Of a DNA stretch of 16,756 nt, positions 9,901 through 16,671 are shown in pieces. This DNA is from an uncultured Lachnospiraceae bacterium (lineage in GTDB: Bacteria; Bacillota; Clostridia; Lachnospirales; Lachnospiraceae): assembly GCA_905236275.1 (NCBI GenBank), contig CAJOPI010000063.1:1-16756 (forward strand). Direction: 5' to 3'. The notes beneath the pieces were generated by a model, which was not told the origin of the DNA, did not search any database, and worked only from the letters and a program-made list of their open reading frames with translations. A program made the position numbers and the translations under genes. Within the stretch, counting starts at the first letter, position 1. Each line of letters begins with the position of its first letter.

Positions 9901-9928
9901 TTGACTGATTTTGCTCAAAGGGTATAAT
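9901..9928 (+). promoter_or_regulatory. Sigma-A promoter of the HPr-like gene
   Basis: TTGACT (9901-9906) is followed by a 16-bp spacer and a perfect TATAAT (9923-9928). The start point would be near 9935, leaving a leader of about 125 nt before the coding start at 10060. The upstream DNA is A/T-tract rich, which could serve as an UP element. A further TTGACA at 9789-9794 has no acceptable -10 at the right spacing. Confidence 0.78.
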
Positions 9929-9934
9929 AAACAG

Positions 9935-10059
9935 AAAGAATGCAGCGAATTGTATGATATTAGAAACAAAAGATTCATTATCATGACAATAGGCGGATTT
10001 AGGGGGTTAAGGATACTTTTTGAAGGACGTTTTATTTTTTATCATGGAGGTAGTTTTCT
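9935..10059 (+). other. Unexplained leader of the HPr-like gene
   Basis: This is the inferred 5' leader of about 125 nt. It holds no riboswitch I recognise and no strong hairpin. It does hold three very short ORFs chained by ATGA overlaps: ATG 9940 to TGA 9957 (5 codons), ATG 9954 to TGA 9986 (10 codons) and ATG 9983 to TGA 10084 (33 codons). The last runs across the start of the HPr-like gene in another frame. None has a convincing Shine-Dalgarno sequence. The leader ends with GGAGG (10046-10050), 9 nt before ATG 10060. The stretch 9763-9900 upstream shows only AT-rich DNA and the repeats noted. Confidence 0.35.
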
Positions 10060-10284
10060 ATGCGCAAACGTCATATTAAATTGAGCCCACAGCAGGCAAA
10101 AGAGTTCGTTACAACAAGTTCAAAATGCAGTTTTGATATCGATGTATTCTACAACAGAGTCATCATAGATGCAAAGTCGATGCTTGGTGTACTCGGACTT
10201 GATTTTACAAAGACCCTTACTGTACAGTATCAGGGTTATGACAGAAACTTTGAACAGATGATTGAAAAATTCGCAGTTGCATAA
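10060..10284 (+). CDS. HPr-fold protein lacking the phosphocarrier histidine
   Basis: This 74-residue protein aligns without gaps to the core of HPr, the PTS phosphocarrier. The helix-1 region LSPQQAKEFVTTSSKC matches the GIHARPA...ASKF region of HPr, and DAKSMLGVLGL matches the KSIMGVMSL regulatory-site region. The position of catalytic His15 is Ser9, and the flanking Arg/Pro positions are Gln11/Gln12. The position of regulatory Ser46 is Ser40, and the 31-residue spacing is preserved exactly. It should therefore not relay phosphate from enzyme I but might be a target of HPr kinase or a partner of CcpA, as Bacillus Crh is (Crh has Gln at position 15). This role is inference. Related HPr-family annotations of this length occur in clostridia. 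The start is set by GGAGG and a strong upstream promoter. Confidence 0.8.
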   Translation: MRKRHIKLSPQQAKEFVTTSSKCSFDIDVFYNRVIIDAKSMLGVLGLDFTKTLTVQYQGYDRNFEQMIEKFAVA

Positions 10285-10311
10285 GAGTTATAGTGAATAG
10301 GAGTATAAGTA

Positions 10312-10380
10312 ATGACGAAGGCTTTCGGTGATGACAGTTTCCCCCTGTCGTATCCCGAAAGCCTTTTGCCGTTCAATTGA
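10312..10380 (+). CDS. Possible 22-codon leader peptide overlapping a hairpin
   Basis: ATG 10312 opens a 22-codon frame (begins MTKAFGDDSF, ends ESLLPFN) that stops at TGA 10378-10380. AGGAG (10299-10303) lies 8 nt upstream, a better initiation signal than several real genes here have. The frame spans the whole hairpin 10318-10365 and ends 16 nt before the next gene. Four of the 22 residues are aromatic (F5, F10, Y14, F21). A translated leader peptide controlling the shikimate-kinase-like gene is one reading. A chance ORF over an ordinary terminator is the other, and nothing shows it is translated. Confidence 0.35.
   Translation: MTKAFGDDSFPLSYPESLLPFN
10318..10367 (+). terminator. Hairpin terminator or attenuator before shikimate-kinase-like gene
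   Basis: AAGGCTTTCGG (10318-10328) pairs perfectly with CCGAAAGCCTT (10355-10365). An inner GAT/ATC pairing and GACAG/CTGTC (10333-10337 with 10345-10349) extend the stem, with a small bulge, to a TTTCCCC loop. Only four T follow (10364-10367) before GCC, so as an intrinsic terminator it is moderate and may leak. It lies 33 nt after the HPr-like stop and 29 nt before the next start. Confidence 0.6.
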
Positions 10381-10396
10381 AGAAAGGTGGGATTTT

Positions 10397-10897
10397 ATGA
10401 AAATTAAAGATAATCTTGTACTTATCGGTATGCCGGCATCGGGAAAGAGCACAGTGGGCGTAATACTTGCAAAGGTAATGGGAAAGAACTTTATAGATGC
10501 TGACATTGTCATTCAGAATCAGACAGGGAAGAAATTAAGCGAAATAATCGAGGAAGAAGGGGTTGACGGCTTTGTAGAGGTCGAAAACAGGATTAATTCT
10601 TCGATTAATGCAGAGAATGCAGTAATATCCACAGGCGGAAGTGCTGTTTACGGAAAAGAGGAAATGGAGCATTTCAGGGAAACCGGCACGATAATCTACC
10701 TGCAGGTTGACTTTGAAACACTTAAGACAAGGCTTGGAAACATCAAAGAACGTGGTGTTGTCGTAAAGAAGGGACAGACGCTTAAGGATATCTATGATGA
10801 ACGTATTCCACTCTATGAAAAATATGCGGATATCACAATAGATGAAGCAGACAAAAACATTGAGGATATAATAGACGAAATTATAAAAAGACTATAA
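10397..10897 (+). CDS. Shikimate kinase-like P-loop kinase, altered substrate site
   Basis: This 166-residue protein has the AroK/AroL fold: P-loop GMPASGKS (11-18), FIDADIVIQ with D34 and D36, a TGGS turn (79-82), the lid around R119, and DERIPLYEKYAD with R136. Length and order of motifs match shikimate kinase, which phosphorylates shikimate with ATP. Two substrate-side positions differ from characterised enzymes. The FR..E motif reads FVEVE (V60 where E. coli and Mycobacterium have the shikimate-carboxylate-binding arginine), and GGG reads GGS. A related small-molecule kinase is therefore as likely as shikimate kinase, and no other aro gene is in the window. The true start is ATG 10397 with AAAGGTGG (10383-10390); upstream in-frame GTG codons lie inside the hairpin. 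Confidence 0.78.
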   Translation: MKIKDNLVLIGMPASGKSTVGVILAKVMGKNFIDADIVIQNQTGKKLSEIIEEEGVDGFVEVENRINSSINAENAVISTGGSAVYGKEEMEHFRETGTIIYLQVDFETLKTRLGNIKERGVVVKKGQTLKDIYDERIPLYEKYADITIDEADKNIEDIIDEIIKRL

Positions 10898-10929
10898 AAA
10901 TAGCTGCAAATATGGTATGATAGGGTTTG

Positions 10930-11265
10930 ATGAAAAACTATAAATTGTGTAAGGATGTTGAGAACCTGCTTCAGCCTTATCTGGAAAACAAACTTAATAT
11001 CGAGCAGCTGCGGCTGCTGAATAGACATGTAAAAGAATGCCCTGACTGTTATGATGAGCTTGAGATCAGATATCTTTTGGTTGAGGGACTCAACCGGCTT
11101 GAAGACGGAGAGACCATCGACCTGCAGAAAGACCTTGATAACAGGCTTTATAAAAGCAGCCAGAAGGTGCTGCTGGCTGACAGAATGCAGGCAATAGTTT
11201 TTATATTGGAAGGTGTTGCCGCTTTTCTTACACTTGTAAATATTATTGTATTTTTTTTCTTATAA
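10930..11265 (+). CDS. Zinc-finger, single-TM protein (anti-sigma-factor-like)
   Basis: This 111-residue protein has an N-terminal zf-HC2-like motif: C7 followed by HVKECPDC (H33, C37, C40), the HxxxCxxC zinc-coordinating pattern of ZAS anti-sigma factors. A charged middle follows, then a hydrophobic C-terminal helix (about 87-111) ending in FFFL at the stop, so almost nothing lies outside the membrane. Typical members bind an ECF sigma factor on the cytoplasmic side, but no sigma-factor gene is adjacent, so the partner is unknown. It may be a constitutive membrane-anchored zinc protein. ATG 10930 is chosen over the TTG at 10927, with AGGG a few bases upstream. It lies 32 nt after the kinase gene and 18 nt before polA. 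Confidence 0.75.
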   Translation: MKNYKLCKDVENLLQPYLENKLNIEQLRLLNRHVKECPDCYDELEIRYLLVEGLNRLEDGETIDLQKDLDNRLYKSSQKVLLADRMQAIVFILEGVAAFLTLVNIIVFFFL

Positions 11266-11283
11266 AGGACACTTGCAAGACAT

Positions 11284-13821
11284 ATGAGCGATAAAATACT
11301 TCTGATTGACGGACACTCTATGATGCATCGCGCTTTTTACGGTGTACCTGATCTGACAAATTCATCCGGTATTCATACGGGTGCCATCTTCGGATTTTTC
11401 AATATTTTATTCAAAATTTTAGACGACGAAAAGCCCCATTACCTGACTGTGGCTTTTGATGAGCACGCGCCTACTTTCAGGCATGAAATCTTTGCGGAAT
11501 ACAAGGGCACAAGAAAGCCCATGCCTGAAGAGTTGAGAAGTCAGATACCGCTTGCGCGTAAGCTGCTTGAACTTATGGGCATCAAGGTTGTCTCAAAGCC
11601 GGGCATAGAGGCTGATGATATTCTCGGAACCATATCAAGGCTGGCAGAGAAAAAAGGCATTCAGTCAGTGATCGTATCAGGGGACAGAGACCTTTTACAG
11701 CTTGTAACCTCCGATGTGACGCTGCTTCTTCCGAGAACCGTCAAGGGTCAGACTACGACGGAAAGGTTTACTCCTGAGAAGGTAAAGGAAGAGTATAAAG
11801 TTGATCCAAAGGGGATAATCGACCTGAAAGCACTTATGGGTGACTCCTCCGATAATATTCCGGGAGTTCCCAAGATTGGCGAAAAGACTGCTACGGAGCT
11901 TCTTGTTACCTATGGCGACCTTGCCGGGGTTAAAGAGCATATAGACGAAATAAAGAAAAAAAGCATAAGAGAATCGCTTCAGCAGCATTTTGACCTTGCG
12001 GAGCTCAGCTATACGCTTGCCACGATAAATACGGAAGCTGAATTTGACTACGAGATAGAGGATGCGGAATTTAAGAATCTGGCTAACGACGGGGCTCTTG
12101 CGTTATTAAAGGAGCTTGAACTTAAAAATCTGACTTCAAGGCTTGGTGTCTCTCAGCAGGAGCTTGAAAGCGAGAAGAAAAAGGACTTTATAACCCTTGA
12201 GGAATTGGGTGAGGTTGAAAGCTTATTCTCAAAGCTTGAAAAATCTGCGAAAACAGGTCTTGCAGTAGCCTTTGATAAGACGGAAATAAGCAGTATCGCT
12301 TTAGTTTCGGAAGAAGGATATTATAAAATAGAGCCTGCGGGCTTTGTTACGTCGGATTATCTGAAAGACAGGCTAACGAAGCTTATAGAAAATACGGAAG
12401 GCGTTATTTATACAACAAGAGCTAAAGATATTTATAAAAATCTTGAAGCAGGTTCGTCCGATAAGCTCATAGATATAGAGCTTCAAATGTATGTCATCGA
12501 CCCTTTGAGAAACAGCTATGACATTTCTGAAGATACGGAAACTGCTGCGGTTGAAGCTTTTGAAAAGGGTGAGAATTTATCCGGGACGATAGAAAAGAAC
12601 GGGATGAAGGAGCTTCTGCTGAATATAGAGCTTCCGCTTGAAGAAGTGCTCGCAGAGATGGAAGCCGAGGGAATAGCCATCAGGAAAGAGATTCTGACCG
12701 GGTTCAGCGCAACTCTTGCACAGCAGATAGAAAGTCTTGAAAAGAAAATACATACTGCGGCAGGGGAAGAATTTAATATAAATTCGCCCAAGCAGCTTGG
12801 AGTGATACTTTTCGAGAAAATGGGACTAAAGGGCGGCAAGAAGACAAAGACCGGATATTCGACGGCAGCCGATGTTCTCGAAAAGCTGGCACCTGAAGTT
12901 CCTTTTGTTAAAGACGTTCTTGAATACAGGACTCTTGCAAAGCTTAAAGCGACTTATGCTGACGGACTTACAGCATTTATTGATGAGGGCGGCAGAATAC
13001 ATTCCAGCCTGAACCAGACGATAACTGCAACGGGCAGGATAAGTTCGGCAGACCCGAACCTTCAGAATATACCTGTCAGGACGGAGCTCGGAAGAGAGCT
13101 CAGAAAGGCATTCGTGCCAAAGGAAGGCTGGAGCTTCACAGATGCCGACTATTCACAGATAGAGCTGAGAATACTTGCGGCGATGTCAGGTGACGAAAAG
13201 CTGATAGAGGCTTACAACAAAGAAGAGGATATCCACGCTATCACAGCCTCAGAGGTATTCCACGTGCCTTTCGAAGAAGTCACTCCTGAGCTCAGACGGA
13301 ATGCAAAGGCTGTGAATTTCGGAATTGTCTACGGAATAAGTTCTTTCGGTCTGAGTCAGGGACTTTCGATAAGCAGGAAAGAGGCTTCCGAATATATAGA
13401 GAAATATTTTGAAACCTATCCCGGAGTCAAGGATTTCCTTGACAGGCTTGTATTTACTGCAAAGGAAAAGGGCTATGCTGAAACGCTTTATGGCAGACGG
13501 AGACCTTTACCGGAGCTTAAGTCGTCAAATTTCATGCAGCGTTCCTTCGGGGAAAGAGTTGCAATGAATGCGCCTATACAGGGAACTGCTGCCGACATTA
13601 TAAAGATTGCCATGATAAGGGTTTTCAGGCGGCTTAAGGAAGAAGGACTGAAATCAAAGCTTATCCTCCAGATACATGATGAACTGCTTGTGGAAACTGC
13701 ATCGGGTGAGGAAAAGGCAGTGGAAAGCATTCTCAGGGAGGAAATGATGGGGGCGGCAGAGCTTAAGGTACCCCTTGAAGTAGAGGTAAAGAACGGTAGG
13801 AACTGGGACGAGGCACACTGA
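11284..13821 (+). CDS. polA: DNA polymerase I
   Basis: This 845-residue family A polymerase fills gaps and removes RNA primers. The 5'-3' exonuclease domain (about 1-290) keeps its acidic metal ligands: D9, D59, ADD (110-112), GDRD (133-136), GDSSDN (186-191) and an HhH segment. The central 3'-5' exonuclease-like domain (about 300-460) is degenerate: the DxE motif reads DKTE (331-334) and the later aspartate motif is missing, so proofreading is very likely absent, as in many Firmicutes. The polymerase domain has motif A DADYSQIELR (D622), motif B with K675, F679 and Y683 (NAKAVNFGIVYG), and motif C QIHDE (D799). The start matches the family N-terminus, although the AAAGGA upstream is unusually far (about 14 nt). 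The coaE start follows its stop by 2 nt. Confidence 0.97.
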   Translation: MSDKILLIDGHSMMHRAFYGVPDLTNSSGIHTGAIFGFFNILFKILDDEKPHYLTVAFDEHAPTFRHEIFAEYKGTRKPMPEELRSQIPLARKLLELMGIKVVSKPGIEADDILGTISRLAEKKGIQSVIVSGDRDLLQLVTSDVTLLLPRTVKGQTTTERFTPEKVKEEYKVDPKGIIDLKALMGDSSDNIPGVPKIGEKTATELLVTYGDLAGVKEHIDEIKKKSIRESLQQHFDLAELSYTLATINTEAEFDYEIEDAEFKNLANDGALALLKELELKNLTSRLGVSQQELESEKKKDFITLEELGEVESLFSKLEKSAKTGLAVAFDKTEISSIALVSEEGYYKIEPAGFVTSDYLKDRLTKLIENTEGVIYTTRAKDIYKNLEAGSSDKLIDIELQMYVIDPLRNSYDISEDTETAAVEAFEKGENLSGTIEKNGMKELLLNIELPLEEVLAEMEAEGIAIRKEILTGFSATLAQQIESLEKKIHTAAGEEFNINSPKQLGVILFEKMGLKGGKKTKTGYSTAADVLEKLAPEVPFVKDVLEYRTLAKLKATYADGLTAFIDEGGRIHSSLNQTITATGRISSADPNLQNIPVRTELGRELRKAFVPKEGWSFTDADYSQIELRILAAMSGDEKLIEAYNKEEDIHAITASEVFHVPFEEVTPELRRNAKAVNFGIVYGISSFGLSQGLSISRKEASEYIEKYFETYPGVKDFLDRLVFTAKEKGYAETLYGRRRPLPELKSSNFMQRSFGERVAMNAPIQGTAADIIKIAMIRVFRRLKEEGLKSKLILQIHDELLVETASGEEKAVESILREEMMGAAELKVPLEVEVKNGRNWDEAH

Positions 13822-13823
13822 AT

Positions 13824-14414
13824 ATGAAAATTATAGGGATAACCGGCGGTGTGGGTGCCGGAAAATCTGTGATAATGGATTACTTGATGCGGAATTTCAA
13901 TGCAAAGGTGGTCAGGGCAGATGAGGTAGCACACCTTGTCACACAGCCCGGGAAAGCCTGCTATATGCGTCTTGTGAGTCTTTTGAATGACGATATACTG
14001 AAAGAGGACGGAAGCATAGACAGGCAGAAGATGGCCCGCAAGATATTTAATGACAAGGGACTTCTCTCATCGGTGAATGCCATCATTCATCCGGCTGTCA
14101 GGGAATATCTTATGAACGACATCGAGCGGGAAAAAGAGCTTGGAAAACGTGATTATTATTTTCTGGAGGCCGCACTGCTCATAGAAGAAGGTTATGAACA
14201 GGTATGTGATGAACTCTGGTATGTATACGCATCCGACGAAGTGAGGAGAAATCGCCTGAAGGAGTCAAGGGGCTATTCGGATGAAAGGATTGAGAGCATT
14301 ATGAGGAACCAGCTCAGTGACGATATGTTCAGACGGCACTCGAGAGTGGTCATAGATAATTCGGGGACATTAGAGGAGAGTTTCAAACAGATTGAAGGGG
14401 TAATCAATGGTTAA
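13824..14414 (+). CDS. coaE: Dephospho-CoA kinase
   Basis: This 196-residue CoaE carries out the last step of coenzyme A synthesis, ATP-dependent phosphorylation of the 3'-OH of dephospho-CoA. It has P-loop GGVGAGKS (8-15), ADEVAH with D33, the GSIDRQKMARKIF region (R67), NAIIHPAVR (H89, P90) and DYYFLEAALLIEEGY before the lid arginines (R141, R142, R144). The polA-coaE order is common in Firmicutes. No strong Shine-Dalgarno sequence is visible, and it probably relies on coupling to polA two bases upstream. It overlaps the next gene by 8 nt. Confidence 0.96.
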   Translation: MKIIGITGGVGAGKSVIMDYLMRNFNAKVVRADEVAHLVTQPGKACYMRLVSLLNDDILKEDGSIDRQKMARKIFNDKGLLSSVNAIIHPAVREYLMNDIEREKELGKRDYYFLEAALLIEEGYEQVCDELWYVYASDEVRRNRLKESRGYSDERIESIMRNQLSDDMFRRHSRVVIDNSGTLEESFKQIEGVING

Positions 14415-16671
14415 TGACAAAAACAGAATAACAGAGCCGCTGGTATACGGACTCGATATCGGAACAAGAAGCATTGTTGGAACTGTGGGCTATGAGAAGG
14501 ACCACAAATTTCACGTTATCGGAATGCAGTCAAGAGAGCATGATGCGAGAGTCATGCTTGACGGACAGATTCACAAGATAGAAGGCGTTGCTAACGAAAT
14601 AAAAGAGGTAACCTCGATTCTGGAGGAAAGGCTCGGACGCCCTCTTGATGATGTGTGTATCGCAGCGGCAGGACGTGTGCTCAGAACGGTAAATGTCCAT
14701 GTTGAGAAGATTTTCGATGAGGAAAGAGACGTAACGGCGGAGGATATTTATTCGCTGGAGCTTCAGGGCGCACAGCAGGCTTATTCTGAATTTGAGAAGA
14801 ATAATGACTTAAGGATACATTTCTATTGCGTAGGTTATACGGTAGAGCACTATTTCCTGAATGATTATCAGATGAGCAGCCTTGAAAACCATAAGGCTGA
14901 GAAAATCAGTGCCGACATTATAGCGACCTTCCTTCCTGACGAAGTCGTTGACGGTCTTTACAAGGCTGTGGGAATGGCGGGCTTAAGAGTTGCAAATCTC
15001 ACGCTGGAACCTATCGCGGCAATGGAGGTAGCGATACCCGAATCCTATAGAATGCTTAATATCGCACTGGTGGACGTTGGCGCGGGGACAAGTGATATCT
15101 GCATTACCAAGGATGAGACAATCATAGCCTATGGAATGATACCGAGTGCAGGCGACGAGATAACGGAAGTTATTGCGAAGGAATATCTGGTAGAGTTTAA
15201 TGTTGCAGAGCAGATAAAGAGAAAGGCATCCCTTGAAGAGCCCATCGTTTTCATCGACATTATGGGAATCGAGCAGACTGTCCAGCCCGAAGAGGTTAAG
15301 AAGACGATTGAGCCCTGCATAAAGAGCATGACAAAGGAGATAGCCGACAGGATAAAGAAGCTCAACGGTGGAAAGAGTGTAAGTGCCGTATTCGTTGTAG
15401 GAGGCGGCGGAAAGGCTCCCGGCTTCACAGAGGGGCTTGCAAAGAGACTTGATATCAATCCGCAGAGGGTAGCTGTCAGGGGCGAAGAGGTGCTTAAAGC
15501 AATTGACTTCAAGGTTGATGTGAAGCAGGATTCGCTTCTTGTAACGCCTATCGGTATCTGCCTGAACTTCTACAACATGAAGAACAACTTTATCTTCCTC
15601 GACTTTAACGGCGAGCAGATAAAGCTTTATGATAATTCAAACTTAAGAATCTCGGATGCGGCAATGCAGGCAGGCTTCTCAAACGAAGACCTTTTCCCGA
15701 AGCGCGGAAACGAGATACGTTTTACCATGAACGGAAAGACGGAGGTAAGACGCGGAGACCCCGGAGAAGCTGCAGTGATAAAGCTCAACGGAAAGCTTGC
15801 TACCCTTTCGGAAAAGGTAAAGGCAGGCGACAGCATAGAGATTACCCCGTCAACAGCAGGAGCACCGGTCGTTGTGCCGCTTGAAAAGCTGCCGGGATTT
15901 TCGGATTCTATAAGCGTAAATATCAATAAGCAGCTGCTCACGCTTCCTAAATTCGCTCTTGTAAACGGTTTTATGAAGAACGGTTACTACGAGGTTCAGG
16001 ACGGCGATCAGATAGAGATGAGGAAGTTCTACACAGTAGAGCAGATACTTGATTTCATGGATGTCCAGCTTGAGGAAGGCACTGAAATCTATGTAAATCA
16101 TGAGATTTCTTCACCGCTTACAGAGGTTTATGATAATTTTACCGTCGAATGGACCTTGAAGGACCAGCAGCCTACGATTCGCTCAGCGGCAGATATAGAG
16201 GTAAAGGAAGAGCCGCAGGGCTTCAGTAAGGAAGAAGCCGAGGCATCTGTAAAAAGGATGATGGAGGCTGTAAACAAGGCTGAGGAAGCACTTAATTCTT
16301 CTCCAAATGTTCAGCGTACAAATGAAATACCTGCGCTTGAACCGGCTGAAAAGGAGGAAGAGAAGGAAGAGAAGCCTGCTAACGAGCTAAAGGCTGAAGA
16401 TGCCTTAAAGAAGCTTAAAGACAAGATTGCCGGAAAGCTTGAAGAAAAGCCTGTAAATACCGGAGATATTGAGGTTATCGTAAATAACCAGCCTGTAAGG
16501 ATGACAGGAAAAGACAATTATATTTATGTAGATGTCTTTAATTATATTGATTTTGACCGTTCAACTCCACATGGTACGTCGGTTGCGACAAAGATAAACG
16601 GACGTGACGCAGAATTTGTTGAGCAGCTCCACAACGGAGACAGACTTGAGATTTACTGGAGGAATGATTGA
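14407..16671 (+). CDS. FtsA-like actin-family ATPase with C-terminal beta-grasp-like modules
   Basis: This 754-residue protein is much longer than FtsA (about 420). Residues 13-370 form an FtsA/PilM-type actin fold: phosphate-1 YGLDIGTRS (14-22), an SHS2-like insertion (about 85-180), phosphate-2 LVDVGAGTSDI (221-231), and adenosine motif VFVVGGGGKAPGF (328-340). After 390 come segments that look like repeated ThiS/ubiquitin-type beta-grasp units, each ending in a GD-hydrophobic turn: AGDSIEI (474-479), DGDQIEM (532-538), NGDRLEI (743-749). A Glu/Lys-rich, probably helical or disordered linker (about 596-685) separates the last unit. I see no FtsA-type C-terminal amphipathic helix. Membrane-linked polymer or scaffold work is plausible but not shown. 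The start is set by GAAGGGG (14394-14400), and it overlaps coaE by 8 nt and the next gene by 1 nt. Confidence 0.85.
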   Translation: MVNDKNRITEPLVYGLDIGTRSIVGTVGYEKDHKFHVIGMQSREHDARVMLDGQIHKIEGVANEIKEVTSILEERLGRPLDDVCIAAAGRVLRTVNVHVEKIFDEERDVTAEDIYSLELQGAQQAYSEFEKNNDLRIHFYCVGYTVEHYFLNDYQMSSLENHKAEKISADIIATFLPDEVVDGLYKAVGMAGLRVANLTLEPIAAMEVAIPESYRMLNIALVDVGAGTSDICITKDETIIAYGMIPSAGDEITEVIAKEYLVEFNVAEQIKRKASLEEPIVFIDIMGIEQTVQPEEVKKTIEPCIKSMTKEIADRIKKLNGGKSVSAVFVVGGGGKAPGFTEGLAKRLDINPQRVAVRGEEVLKAIDFKVDVKQDSLLVTPIGICLNFYNMKNNFIFLDFNGEQIKLYDNSNLRISDAAMQAGFSNEDLFPKRGNEIRFTMNGKTEVRRGDPGEAAVIKLNGKLATLSEKVKAGDSIEITPSTAGAPVVVPLEKLPGFSDSISVNINKQLLTLPKFALVNGFMKNGYYEVQDGDQIEMRKFYTVEQILDFMDVQLEEGTEIYVNHEISSPLTEVYDNFTVEWTLKDQQPTIRSAADIEVKEEPQGFSKEEAEASVKRMMEAVNKAEEALNSSPNVQRTNEIPALEPAEKEEEKEEKPANELKAEDALKKLKDKIAGKLEEKPVNTGDIEVIVNNQPVRMTGKDNYIYVDVFNYIDFDRSTPHGTSVATKINGRDAEFVEQLHNGDRLEIYWRND

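Noticed and set aside
9715..9984. Antisense 89-codon ORF covering the asnA-HPr spacer
   Set aside because: It runs through the terminator and promoter, has low-complexity Leu/Phe/Ser-rich composition from AT-rich DNA, and has no credible ribosome site.
10328..10396. Longer N-terminus for the kinase using GTG 10328
   Set aside because: It would translate through the hairpin; ATG 10397 has AAAGGTGG at proper spacing and gives the normal family N-terminus right before the P-loop.
10913..10921. Extended -10-like TGGTATGAT just before the zinc-finger gene
   Set aside because: There is no -35 at the right distance and the start point would fall within about 2 nt of the ATG, giving an almost leaderless mRNA; chance in AT-rich spacer is more likely.
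13488..13934. 148-codon antisense ORF across polA and coaE
   Set aside because: It overlaps catalytic motif C of polA and the coaE P-loop; Ser-rich composition is typical of a reverse-strand shadow.
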